A stretch of DNA of 64,000 bases from Vitrella brassicaformis (lineage: Eukaryota > Sar > Vitrellaceae). Shown here one piece after another: positions 13,127 through 23,756 of the stretch (its first letter is position 1; every line of letters begins with the position of its first letter). Below the pieces are notes generated by a model. The model saw only the letters and a program-made list of their open reading frames with translations, did no database searches and had not been told where the DNA came from. The stretch covers positions 55,525 to 119,524 of the forward strand of contig CDMY01000327.1 of NCBI GenBank assembly GCA_001179505.1. The letters run 5' to 3'. Made by a program: the position numbers and the translations under genes.

Positions 13127-13164
<38 letters not shown>

Positions 13165-13572
13165 ATGCTGGCTGCCTCTCTGTGTGGTCAGTTCCAATGA
13201 ACACTCTGGCCCCTTCAAGCACCAGCCCCCGCCTCCCCCCGGCGCGGCCAGGTCCCACCCCACTGTCGCAGAGATGCAGGAGAGGTTCTTCCTCCCACAC
13301 ATCGGTGGCCAGCCAGGGGAGGAGACGGCACACACTTCAGTACGCAGCGCGGCGCCCTCACCCGATCTGGGGCTGCCAATTGGGGGCGAAGGAGCGAGGA
13401 TGTCGCCGCCGATGGTCGCTGGGAGAGGCAAGGGGTGAGACAGCAAGCGCATATCCCCCTGCTGCCAGGCCTCCTTATAAGTGTTTGGTTTGTTTGTCTG
13501 TGTAGGCGTGGTGGCATCAAGACCAACAATCCCGAGCTGGCAAGGCGGCTGCTTGCTGGCACATCGCAGTGA
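11092..13572 (+). CDS. C2orf81-like protein, probably ciliary
   Basis: The start is the ATG at 11092. Exons 11092-11492, 11575-11972 and from 12049 join in phases 2 and 1, with several more small exons to the TGA at 13570-13572. The N-terminal region has an acidic helix, then AHYLQRKAFPFAASAICD and, further on, W...PPIDTWARGAVEV. This resembles the conserved start of vertebrate C2orf81 and its relatives (PF..s.ar......W...D.WA.G.V). It is followed by a Lys/Glu/Arg-rich coiled-coil stretch (about 11700-11860) and a YTFDSDGNLIMV motif, then low-complexity sequence. The C2orf81 comparison is from memory. Those homologues occur in flagellated lineages, so a ciliary role is inferred. Confidence 0.6.
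13121..13163. repeat. (CA)n(GA)n microsatellite
   Basis: A compound dinucleotide tract, CA repeats followed by GA repeats, lies inside an intron of the C2orf81-like gene. Confidence 0.9.
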
Positions 13573-14492
13573 AGTAGCATAGCATGGCCGGGACGGACGT
13601 GCGATTGCATTACACTGTCTTGTAAAATGGACTCACTTGGACTTTGTATGGTATGTGTGGATTTCACGCGCCGCGCCAGCACTGTGTGTAAGGTGACATA
13701 TATGGGTTGAATGGATTGACCACATCACGACACAGGCATGCCATGCAGAGAAGGATAGGTCGGTCACAACCAACACGGATACACGACATGCAAGCGTTAG
13801 GTAGGGTAGGTAGCCAGGCGCAAAAAGGCACTCACTGGGGACGGACGGTATGCATGGCATGGGTCACACGACACGGGAAGAGAGAAAGTCCATCCATCCA
13901 TCCAGCCAAGCCAAGCACCAGAGATAGGCACGGACATGCATGTAGCCACGAGACAGACCACTCATACATCAGACAGACGCATACACGCACTACAGGACAC
14001 CACACGTACGCTTATTGCGATCCCTCGTCAAACTCCGCCGGCCATCCATTCATTCATTCGTCCACACCACACCACACCACACACCCCCTATGCGTGTGTC
14101 TCGTTCGTCCCCTGTAGCTAGCTAATTACTCACCGTCCGCATTGGAACAGGAATCGTAATGGATCTACCCTACCTACCGTCGCATCACCGTGCTGATCTC
14201 ACAGTTCCATCTCCCCATGGATGGCATGGATGGCATGCATGGCATGAATGCAGAAAATACACTCGTCACCTCACCGCATGGCATGCATCACGTTGCACCC
14301 GAACATGCTCCCCTCCCGCGCCCATCCCGATCTGCGCTCAGGCACCTCACCTCAGGAGGAGAGGAGACGGACAGGACAGAGACAGTGAAAAACAAACACA
14401 ACACACCCCTTTTGTCAAAACACAACGAACGCCAAGAAAACACATATTGACGCGGCTGGAAGCACCCGGAGAGACGAATACATCGTAGGTAC
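13573..14492. other. Intergenic region, convergent genes
   Basis: Nothing coding can be supported in these 920 bases. They hold short repeats such as ATGGATGGCATGGATGGC (about 14217-14235) and an ACACC-rich tract near 14065-14085. Confidence 0.6.
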
Positions 14493-16128
14493 CTAGAGGT
14501 CGGCATCTCCCGCGTGCTGGTCGAGCCGCCGTGCCTTGGCCCCCGATGTTGCGTATTTGGGGTTGTTGTGCCGCTCGAGGAAGGCCACCCCAGGGTTGGT
14601 ATCCGGGTCGATGCCTCTCTGCTGCAGCTGCTTTTCCCAGGCAGAGGGGCACTTGATGTCGCGTATCGACAGGCGCATGTTGAACGCACACATGTTGCCA
14701 CGGGAGATGCCGTTGCAGTTCTCGGTCGCGCGTGCCAAATACCAGAGTGTGGAACCTGAAAGCGAGAGGCACAGTGGCACGAATCCGTGCGTCTTTCTGT
14801 GATTGTCAGTCAGATGGGTTGGCTGACCTGTCGTGCACATGGGGAAGCTTGCTGGGTCGGAGTCACTACATGTGCCTGGGGGGGCTGCCGATGCAGTGAA
14901 GGCGAAGGGCGACTTCTGACCCGCCCCCGTGTACTGCACCCCACCCCACACACACACAAACGACATACGATAGATACGCGGACGGATGTGAGGTGAGTGT
15001 GATGTTCGCTGAAGGATGCTTGTGTGCTGTGCTGACAGACCCTGAAGTCTAGTCGATTGGCGTTGATAGCTGCCCATGTCCCTTGGTCAAATTGGGTGGG
15101 GGCGATGCCTTCCCTGGGTGGCCGAACGGTCCTGCTGAGGAAGAGCGCCTTGATGTGCTGGAAGCTCTTGAAGTATACATCCTTCTTGTACACCGGGAAC
15201 AGGTCGCCCTCGCGACCGTAGTTCTCACCCGTGCCCACAAAACGCCAGATGCCGTCGAAGGTCTGTGGCTGCATGTCCACGCTCCCCGCCATGCACCTCT
15301 TTTTCCGTGGGTCGTTCTCGATGCACGACGCCTCGAAACCAGTCACCAACACGCACTCTGACGGCAGACATAAGAGCTGTATATGTCATAGTCTTCTGAT
15401 AGTTGTGACTGTCTGTGCTCTTGTTACGTGCGTATTTCAGGGTTTGCTTCTGCGCCAGAGTCATATTGACGGGGGGTCCGGTGCCGTATTGCACCTCTGC
15501 ATAAATCGACAGCAAGAAGCACAAGGCAGGGCTCTCAATCAGTCAAATTGTCAATAATCAGTCAATCGGATCCCTTGCTTGGTCACTGACCTTTCGCCGC
15601 CTGTTTCTGCTTGCACAGCTCCCCCTGACAGAGCATGGCAGCAGGGTCCATGGCCGCAAGCTTTTGCACCTCCTTGAAGGCGTCAAGGGCCACATTCTTG
15701 GCACCGTCAAGGAACTCCTTGGGGGTCTCCCCCGACACGGCCGGCCGCAGCGCAGGCATCGGTGGCGGCTTCTTGAGTGCAGGTGCCCCTGCTGCCTCAG
15801 CTGCCATGCCAAGTGTGCCCAGTGCGCCGCCAAACCCGCCTATGACGCCATCAGACTCGCTCACAGCCGCGTTTCTGTTCACAGCCGGGTTTCTGTTGAC
15901 GATCCGCGAGCCGACGCCAGCGGCGAGGTTTGGGATGGGGAAGAGGCCGGCGGGGGGAGGGGGGGCGGGGAGGATATTGGAGGGGAAGAGCCCTCCTAAC
16001 TGGGCCAATGATGGGGTGAGGAAGATGGACACAACGAGCAGAGACCGGAGGGGAGATTTCGCTGGTGCCGGGATTGTGGTGGCTGTTCGCGCCGCTCGCA
16101 AGCTGCACGGGCCGCTTTGCCTTCTCAT
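14493..16128 (-). CDS. Secreted cysteine-containing protein, function unknown
   Basis: Five exons are supported in transcript order: 16128-15591, 15496-15428, 15357-15041, 14933-14828 and 14755-14493. All joins keep one frame. After the ATG at 16128 comes a basic region and then a hydrophobic signal-like segment ending LTPSLAQ (SPLRSLLVVSIFLTPSLAQ), then a Pro/Ala-rich linker. The C-terminal half contains scattered cysteines and aromatic blocks such as GIWRFVGTGENYGREGDLF and STLWYLARATENC. The protein is about 430 residues. I do not recognise the family. A secreted or surface protein is the best inference. The first membrane-like segment sits about 25 residues in, so an uncleaved anchor is possible. 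Confidence 0.65.
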
Positions 16129-17061
16129 CCTGGATGGATGCCGGAAAGAGGTAGTGTCCATTTGCATCCAACAAGTTGCCCGTACACTGTGCCAAGTCTC
16201 GACTTTGTAAACGAATTCGAAGAAGGGTTCGGGTTTCAGGGTTTGGACAAGAGCACGCCCGCTCACAGATTGGCGCTGGTGGTCTCATTCGGTTTGTCAG
16301 TGAGGGCACAGGTGAGCCAACGACAATTACATGGCCGTCCACCGATGACAGAAATGCATTAGCCCTCCTGCCGTGTGTCCAATGTGTGTGTGCAGGCGGT
16401 GCTCGTCAGATCTCACCGCACTCATTGGCGTCAGACAGAGGCGGTGAGTGAGAGAAAGGCACACACGCACCCACATGCAGCACGGTGGACACATCGGATG
16501 ACGGGCGCCTATTCTCTGTGTGTCAGATCTGGTTTGTCTGTGTGTGGCGCCTTTGTGAGGGTATCTTCGTCAGTGTGGTCACACACAACACAGAGAGGTC
16601 GGCCTGCACACATGAGCTCAACCCTGGCCAAGCATGCGCCCATCCTTGTGTCTGTCATCTCACTGTACTGTCAGGTCCATTAGTGGTTTGTGTGGTGTGT
16701 GGCGGGAGGGATATCATCACTGAGTTCGTTCGGTGACGGCCTGACTAACTGCATTTCTATCGCTCGCGACCAGACACCACAGGTGGGTGAGGACATACAC
16801 TCAAAAACGCACAGAGGCCTCCGAGTGTGTGTTGTGTGTGTCGGAAGGTGAGCAGGGTTGTGTGTGTCGGTGTCCTCATCCATTGCCTCTCATTCGTCGC
16901 GCGTCGTCCTGTCCGCATCAGAGCCGCACAGGTGCGCCCGATGACACCATGATAAGCAGCCTCACACATGCACAGACACTTACTTGTGCCCTTTTCTGTG
17001 CGGGTGTGTGGATGCAGATCGGGCATCGTTCGTCGCACCGCCTGCAGTACTTCATCAATCA
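16129..17061. promoter_or_regulatory. Divergent intergenic region with AAACCCT motif
   Basis: This 933-base spacer lies between head-to-head genes. The reverse complement of AAACCCT occurs at 16238-16244, about 110 bases upstream of the leftward gene. No additional exon can be supported, but a 5' noncoding exon of the RING gene could lie here. Confidence 0.4.
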
Positions 17062-18955
17062 ATGAGCTCGTCTGCGTCGTCTTCGGGTCCCACCGCACCA
17101 TCGCCGTCGAACGTCGGAGTGTTTGAGTGTCGTGTGTATGAGGACGGCCGTGGGGGCTACGAGATGGATGTGCAGGGGCAGCGTGTGGCCATCAAGCCAC
17201 CATTCCACGACCACATCAACTTCTGCTCGGCCGTCAAGGACGACCGCATCACACAGCTCAAGCAAGAGATCGGCCAGCTCAACAAAACCTTTCAGTGCGA
17301 GAAGGTCGACTCCATTTATCCTATCCATTCATCGCTTCTCTTGTCGGCATGTGCAGGGAGAAGGACAGCCAACTGCAGCGCCACGTGGCCGACAAGACCG
17401 CCAACGCCGCCCTCCTCACCGCCAAGAACAACACCATCACATCGCTCAAGCAAGACATCGCCGCGCACCGCACCCGCATCGACAAACTCGAGCAGCAGAA
17501 CGCCACACTCGAGAGGGACCGCCTCACCGACGACCGACTCCATCAGTGTGGGTCTGCGGCTGAGATCAAAAGCATAGCGGCGCGGGCGGGTGAGGAGATG
17601 GTGCGGCTGGCGGGCTTCAAGCGGCGTGCTGAGGCGCTGCACGACCAGAGGGAGAGGGAGGAGGATGAGAGCGACCGCATGTGTGTGGCCTGCAAGTATA
17701 GAGAACGGACCGTCGCACTCCCTTGCGGTCAGTGAGGAAGACAGAGAGGCGCGGGATGGGCTGACATTCACTTCTCTCTGTGGAAGTGTTTGAGTGTGTC
17801 TGGTTGTGTGGGGGCAGGGCATGTGTGTTTCTGTGAGGAGTGCTACCGCCGTGTGCTGTCGGGTCCGCCTGAGAGAGCAGATGATGGCGGTGATGAAGAT
17901 GAGGAATTCGAGGAGGAGCCGACGCCCAAGTGTGCCATCTGTAGGAAGACATTCTCCACCAACACCACCACAGCACAGCCCGCCAGGTATAGAGGAGAAG
18001 GCCGGGGGCGGCTGTGTGTGTCACACTGATGTGCATGGCCGGGGGCTTTTCCCGTCACTGCCACACTGATTGATCCCTTGGCTTACGTGTCGGTGTGTGT
18101 CAGTGTGGCCAGTGGTGGCGGTGCGTCGGTGAGGACTTCAGCTGCCGGCACCGCTGGACCGCAGCCGAGCGGCTCGCAGCAGCAGCGGGCCGCCAACACC
18201 ACCGCAGCACAGCGGGCCAGGTCGGTGCAAAGAGAAGAGGACAAAACAGACCTCGCCGTCTGTCATGTCTGCCCCCTTCCTTTGCAGCGACATTGACGCC
18301 TTCATTGAGATGCCATCTGGTGCTTGGTATTGCATCGTCACTCCCGGCACCGGCAGAGTGCCCACACTCAACGACCGCGTCAAGTACGACTACATTGCGT
18401 GGTTTGATGGCGACGGCCGTGATCAAGCCTACGATAACCGTGGGCAAGTGGATCGTGTGTCTGATTTTCCGGCTGACTCGGAGCGTGAGGCGCTGCTGTC
18501 GATGCGAGAGGGGGAAGTGAGGCAGATCAGAATGCCAGATGACAGATACTTTGTCCCCTACGTTCAGCTGCGGTTGATCAGCATACTACAGTAGGAGAGA
18601 GTCCACACACGCACACACACATCTGTCATGTTTGCCCCCCTTCCTTTGCAGCGACAGTGATGACTTCACAGTGATGGCATCTGGTGCTCGGTATCGCATC
18701 GTCACGGAGGGCACCGGCAGAGTGCCCACACTCAACGACCGCGTCAAGTACGACTGCATTGCGTGGCGGGATGCATTCGACGGCCAGGACAAGTTCTACG
18801 ATCTCCGTGGGGCGGTGCGGTGTGTGTCTGATTTTCTGACTGGTGTGGTGCGTGAGGCGGTGCTGTCGATGAGGGAGGGGGAAGTCAGGCAAATCATAAC
18901 GTCAACCGGATATGCTGACCGCTACCATCAGCTGCATTTGGTCAGCATAGAGTAG
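17062..18955 (+). CDS. Coiled-coil RING finger protein with two FKBP-like C-terminal domains
   Basis: Six exons join cleanly: 17062-17294, 17357-17727, 17818-17986, 18104-18220, 18288-18590 and 18652-18955. Residues about 50-200 form a helical coiled coil. A C3HC4 RING follows (CVACKYRERTVALPCGHVCF...C..C, then CAICRKTF) after an acidic spacer; such domains usually act as E3 ubiquitin ligases. A Ser/Ala/Gln linker leads to two tandem domains of about 100 residues, each with an FKBP-like start (YRIVTEGTGRVPTLNDRVKY in the second copy) and end (LSMREGEVRQI). Residues expected around the FKBP pocket (FDSS, central Trp) are not conserved, so isomerase activity is doubtful. The two FKBP exons and the intron before each are near copies. 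If the TAG at 18592 is read as a stop, the protein ends after the first FKBP copy. Confidence 0.7.
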
Positions 18956-20433
18956 AAGAGAGTCCACACACACACACACACACACACACATGGGGGCGGC
19001 TATTTGTGTCACACACTCATGTGTGTGGCTGGGGGCTCTTCCCTCGCTGTGCCTCGGCTTTGAGCGAAGGAATGAGTGTGCTGTCTGTCTGTCGGCCACC
19101 CACACACTCATGTGGCGGTTTCTGTCTGCTCGAGTGTTTGTTTCGTTTTCATTCGACGCGATTGTGTGAGAGCGACAGAGAGTTTTGACTGCTGCGTGAG
19201 TGCGTGTCTTGGATGGCCGCGTGGGATTGTCGTGTGTGCGTGTGTCAGTCGGCCTGTTGTGTGTGGTGATTGCGGTGGTTTTAATTCTCTTGCCCATTGT
19301 GTGTGTGGCGGCGAGATCGACGTGGGGTGTCTATGTCATCTGCCGTGTGTGTGTGCTGATTTTCATTCGACTCGTCTATCTGTTGTGCTGCCAGCGACCC
19401 GGGAGACAGACCGCAATGACACGACGTGCAGTCTTCGTCTGTGTGTCCATACTGACATATTTATCCGCTTAGCCAGCGCAGGGGCGCTTTTGAGCTGACA
19501 GCGAGGGGCATCTATGTGACATCTGCTTTGGTTCAAAGCTGCGCCTCAGTGTGCCCTCCTATAGCAGCCGTGGACGTGGGCAGTGTCTTCGATTCTGTCG
19601 GCCACTCTGCCTCCGTCCGTGTGTGTGGTGGGAGGGAACACTGAGATGCGGCGGCCAATCAGACAGACAGACAGACAGACATTGTCAACACGGAAGCGGC
19701 GACCCAATCAATGGATGGATGGATGGATGGCTCGATACACACACACTTTGCCCGCGCTGGCGAGGTGTGTACGTGACAGTGAACGAATGAGTGAATGAAT
19801 CGAAATCGAAAGACGCGTAGGCATAGCTCTCCTCCGACCTATCCGTCATCCATCCATGTCTGTCTGTCAAGAAGAACAGATGCATTTCTTTCTATGTACT
19901 TCCTTTGATTCGTGTGCGTGTGTCTGTGTCAGTGAGAGAGAGAAGCGGACAGTCAGACAAGACGGAAATTTAAGGGGGCTGTGGGGGATGTGTAAATAAA
20001 TGGGCTGGCTGCATGCACGTATGTCTGTCTGTCTGTCTGTACGTATTGCCTTACCCTGGCTGGGCGTCCCCACCCATCCTGACCACCGTCTCGCATGTGT
20101 CACCTCGTGCCCTCAGCTAGCTGAACGCTTAATTGTGTGGTTTCGATGCATGTATGCGTGTGCATCAGTGACACTGTATGACCGTGTCCGCCTGCGTGGA
20201 CTTGGTGAAGGCGTCAAGTTCAGGCGACCCAATTCATCTTTTGATCAAACAGCGCTATCGCATCGATAAGGTCTGTGCCTGTCAGACCCCCCCACCCCCC
20301 ACCCAAATACACCCACCCACTATGCTATGCACCACACCAAGAGGAAAAACAAAAGGTCCCCCCCGATCGTCAGTCCAAGCATCCCTCCATCAAAGCACAG
20401 CAGCTCACGTATCAACAACACCAACACATGCTT
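18956..20433. other. Intergenic region with relic of duplicated intron
   Basis: No gene is supportable in these 1.5 kb. The stretch 18990-19050 resembles the intron at about 17999-18060 (both carry GGGGGCGGCT, TGTGTCACAC and GGGGGCTYTTCCC), suggesting a leftover of the tandem duplication. Simple (CA)n, CAGACAGA and GGATGGAT tracts are also present. Confidence 0.55.
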
Positions 20434-23400
20434 CTATCTATTGCCCGCTGCTTCGCTCTGCTTCCTGGGCCGCACGCGGTCCACCACACGAGTCACTCTC
20501 GCTGACGGGGTGGCTGGCGATGCAGTCGCGTCATTCCCCTGCTGCTGCGGCGGTGCACTAGCAGCCGACGGCGCCGCCACGGCGGTGTCTGTGTCTTCAC
20601 GCGCGAAGAGCTTCACACCAGTGACCTTCGATGAGGACGAACTGCTGGACGGCTCACCTGCAGCTGTGCAGAAATGGCAGGTGCAGACCCTTTGTCGTCC
20701 CCAGTGGGCGTACTCACTCACCTCTATGGGCCTGCCGAGTCGTGCGGAACAAATGGATACAGTACCTGAACAGCGATCGGCCAACAAGCACAGCACAGAG
20801 GAGTCGATCGATCGAAGACGTATGTATCTGTGTGCCGTGTGTGACGTATAATGCAATGCATGTCGGTCACCTTTTGTATGAGAATGCGGGTGGGGGTCCC
20901 ACGAAAGTGATGTGCGGGTAGCGCCCCGACATCTCGCCGAGAAACCTCTCACGTGCAGCCTGCACACGACATGGTCACAGACCGACATGGTGCGACACAG
21001 AGGCAAGTGCAAGACGTCTGAGCTGCCTGTGTGTTCCTTACCGCGCTGACAGGTCCGCCATTCAGCGACTCACACGCACACCTCCACACATCATCCCTTG
21101 TCAAGCTGGCATGAAAGCTACGAGATAACTGCACACCACACCAGAGGGCGACAAGCCAATGTAATGTCGATGTGTTTCCGCCGCAGAGCCGTACTCGTGT
21201 GCGGCTGGCTGCCTTTCTGGTGTACGTACCCTGGCCATGATGCCCAGCGATCTTGGCGGCAGGAAGGACATGATCATCTCCTGGGGCGCCCCAGGGATGC
21301 CGGGGAGGCTTGGATGCGCTATCTCCGTCACTGGCGACCGGCTGCTTCTCGTCAGGATGCGGTGCAGCACCTCCTCGAAGGCACCTCCATGCATCGACTG
21401 CAGACAGCTCAACGAATCCTGCCCACACCAAAAAAAACCACACATACCGACTGGTCTCGCCTCTCTTGTTGCTCGCTACCCTTTTGTGTCTGTCCTACCT
21501 ACCTGTCCCAGCATGGGCACGGCTGCCTGCAGCAGCGCCATCAGACGTTTCTCCACCCCCTTGGCCCGCCGCAACTCGGCACTCTGCGTCCGGACTTGCT
21601 TCTGCGACTCCTGCAGGGCCTTCTGCAGCTCAGCCACATTGGTGGTGGCGTTAGCCTCGGGCTTGTTGTGGATCTTGTTGGCCCTGTCGCCGAATCTCAG
21701 GGTGGCGATGGTCTCTCGCGCATTGTGAGAGTGGGGACTGCAGCACAGGATCACGGTGCAGTAGCTGCGACCACCGAAGGAATTCTGAAGCAGACGGGTC
21801 AGCTTCGAATCACTGAGCGAAGAGACACAAGCAGGACACAAGGTAGGTAGGTATCACTCGTGTGCTGCTCGGTCCTCTTTGTGTGTCCGTCGTCACCGGT
21901 AGGGCACGTGGGGCATTGCGGCCGGGTGCGTGTGTGCGGTCGTGCCTCTGGCATGTGACGTGTGGCTGTTGTTGTGGTGCTGCTGCTTGGTGAGTGCCGA
22001 GATGACGTTGCCGAGAGCCAGGAGGGACTGGTTGATGGTGGTCGACTCGCGCAGCCGCTCCTGGCTCTGCACCTCCGTCTTGGACAGCTTCTCGCTGCCT
22101 GGACAACCATCCCATCAACCACCACACACACACGGAAGGAGTGCCATCCATCGGTTCTCTCTACGTGTGTATGTTGGAGTGTGTCACTCACGACTCACTC
22201 ACCTGCGAGATCGACAAGGTAGACCTGTGAGACCCTGAAGGAGCAGTCGTCCAGGTTCTCGCGGCGCAGTGTGAGGACGAACACGGCGTGGCTGCGGCTG
22301 GAGTGCTGGTTGCGGGACGTCTCAGCCTGCATCCGATTTGCAGTGCCCTGCACACACACAGATGAAGCAGACAGACAAGCAGTTAGCTGTAGGGTTGCGG
22401 TGCGACAGATCTGTGCGGTGCAGAGGGACCTGTTTGATGACCCCAATAGACTCCTCTGTATCAGCGATGGGCACTTCTGTCGCATTGGTGACGATGAGGC
22501 CCTTGTCGGGCGCCTCGCGGATCTTCAAGTTGGCCTTGACAGGCGTCAGCAAATCCCGGACATGCTCATTGTAGATCTCGATGAACGAACAGCGCACAGA
22601 AAACCTGCACACAAGCGGGCCGGGCAGACACCTGTCTAGGCTTGCAGGTGCATCGTGCGGTCAGCATTGTGACCTGGCAGAGGAATCGAATTTCCTAAGA
22701 GTCTTGAACAGCCGCTCGATCAGACGCGGGATGAGCCCTCGGGTGACGGGGTCCTTGGCTGCCTTAGCCTGATCACGAGCTGTCTCCTCCGCACCATGGG
22801 CACCTATCATCGTGTAGGTTTTCCCTGACCGAACCACCAAATACAGAAAACAAAAAAGGAGAAAAAGGAGAGTGATCTACCATCCCAGTCAGTCGTTCTT
22901 TCTTTGGTGTGGCAATCTATCTCACCTGCTCCCGTCTGCCCGTAGGCGAGCACCGAGGCCGAGAATCCCTCCACGATTGGCTGCACGAGTGATGCGGCCG
23001 TGCTGCCAAAGAAGTCCTCCTGAGTGGTGTTCATGTCGAACACACGGTCCATGGTAAACCGATGCTGCACCAGCTTGGGCTCGATGCACCCCGGCTCGCG
23101 CATCTGGACGTGGATGTCCCGCTGGCTGGGCTGCACCGACGCCGCCAGCTCCCCTCCCTGGGCTATCTCATCCACACTCTCCGGACGAAGACGCACGTAC
23201 ACGTTGCACCCTTTCTGCAATGATGGTGACGGATGGCAATAAAACCAAACACCAGTGCATGCATTGAAGGCACGCATACGAGAGTGCAGTGCAGAGCCCA
23301 TCGTGTGGTGTCGGTGGCAGCTCACCGCAGGGGCAGGAGGGGTGAGGTCCAGCTCCGATGGCTCATAGAGAGCATCCCATTCGCAGCGAGAAGGTTCGGC

Positions 23401-23631
23401 AGGCACCAAGCTGACCACTGAAGGACTTCTGAGGTGCGTGCGGCTTGTCGGCTGGGGCAGTCTCGCAGAGCCTCGTTTGCCCTCATCGTCGGAATGGTCG
23501 CTCTCGAAGTCCAGTGCCCCGCTGGCTGACCTCAAAGGAGCTGCCAGTGGCAGCACCTCACCGCGGGCATTGCAGCTTTGACGAAAGACGGATGACGAGG
23601 CTTCTGACGCCACCATATCTGACTCATTCAT
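20434..23631 (-). CDS. Kinesin motor protein
   Basis: This is a microtubule motor with an N-terminal extension. The ATG at 23631 gives an acidic, Ser-rich leader of about 100 residues. The motor core follows over several exons: VYVRLRPES, FTMDRVFDMNTTQEDFF, the P-loop GQTGAGKTYTM (split by an intron at about 22826-22928), FIEIYNEHVRDLL, switch I NQHSSRSHAVF, switch II VDLAGE, then SKLTRLLQNSFGGRSY and ETIATLRFGDRANKI. Short coiled-coil sequence comes after, then a Ser/Ala/Pro-rich basic tail ending at 20434. All catalytic motifs are intact. I cannot assign the subfamily. Its start lies only 125 bases from the divergent ARGLU1-like gene. Confidence 0.9.
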
Positions 23632-23756
23632 GCCCAACAACTCAGGCGCGGAAACCTTTTGCCCCTTCCTGAGGAGGCGGAGTCCGCGGCTAAGCTTGCA
23701 GCTAAGCTCGCAGACGGAGAGGGAGGAGGAAAGAGAGGGAGCCGAGAGAAAGAGCA
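23632..23756. promoter_or_regulatory. Compact bidirectional promoter (125 bases)
   Basis: This is the whole spacer between the kinesin ATG (leftward) and the ARGLU1-like ATG (rightward). It is purine-rich on the + strand (GGAGAGGGAGGAGG). No TATA box is visible. Confidence 0.5.
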
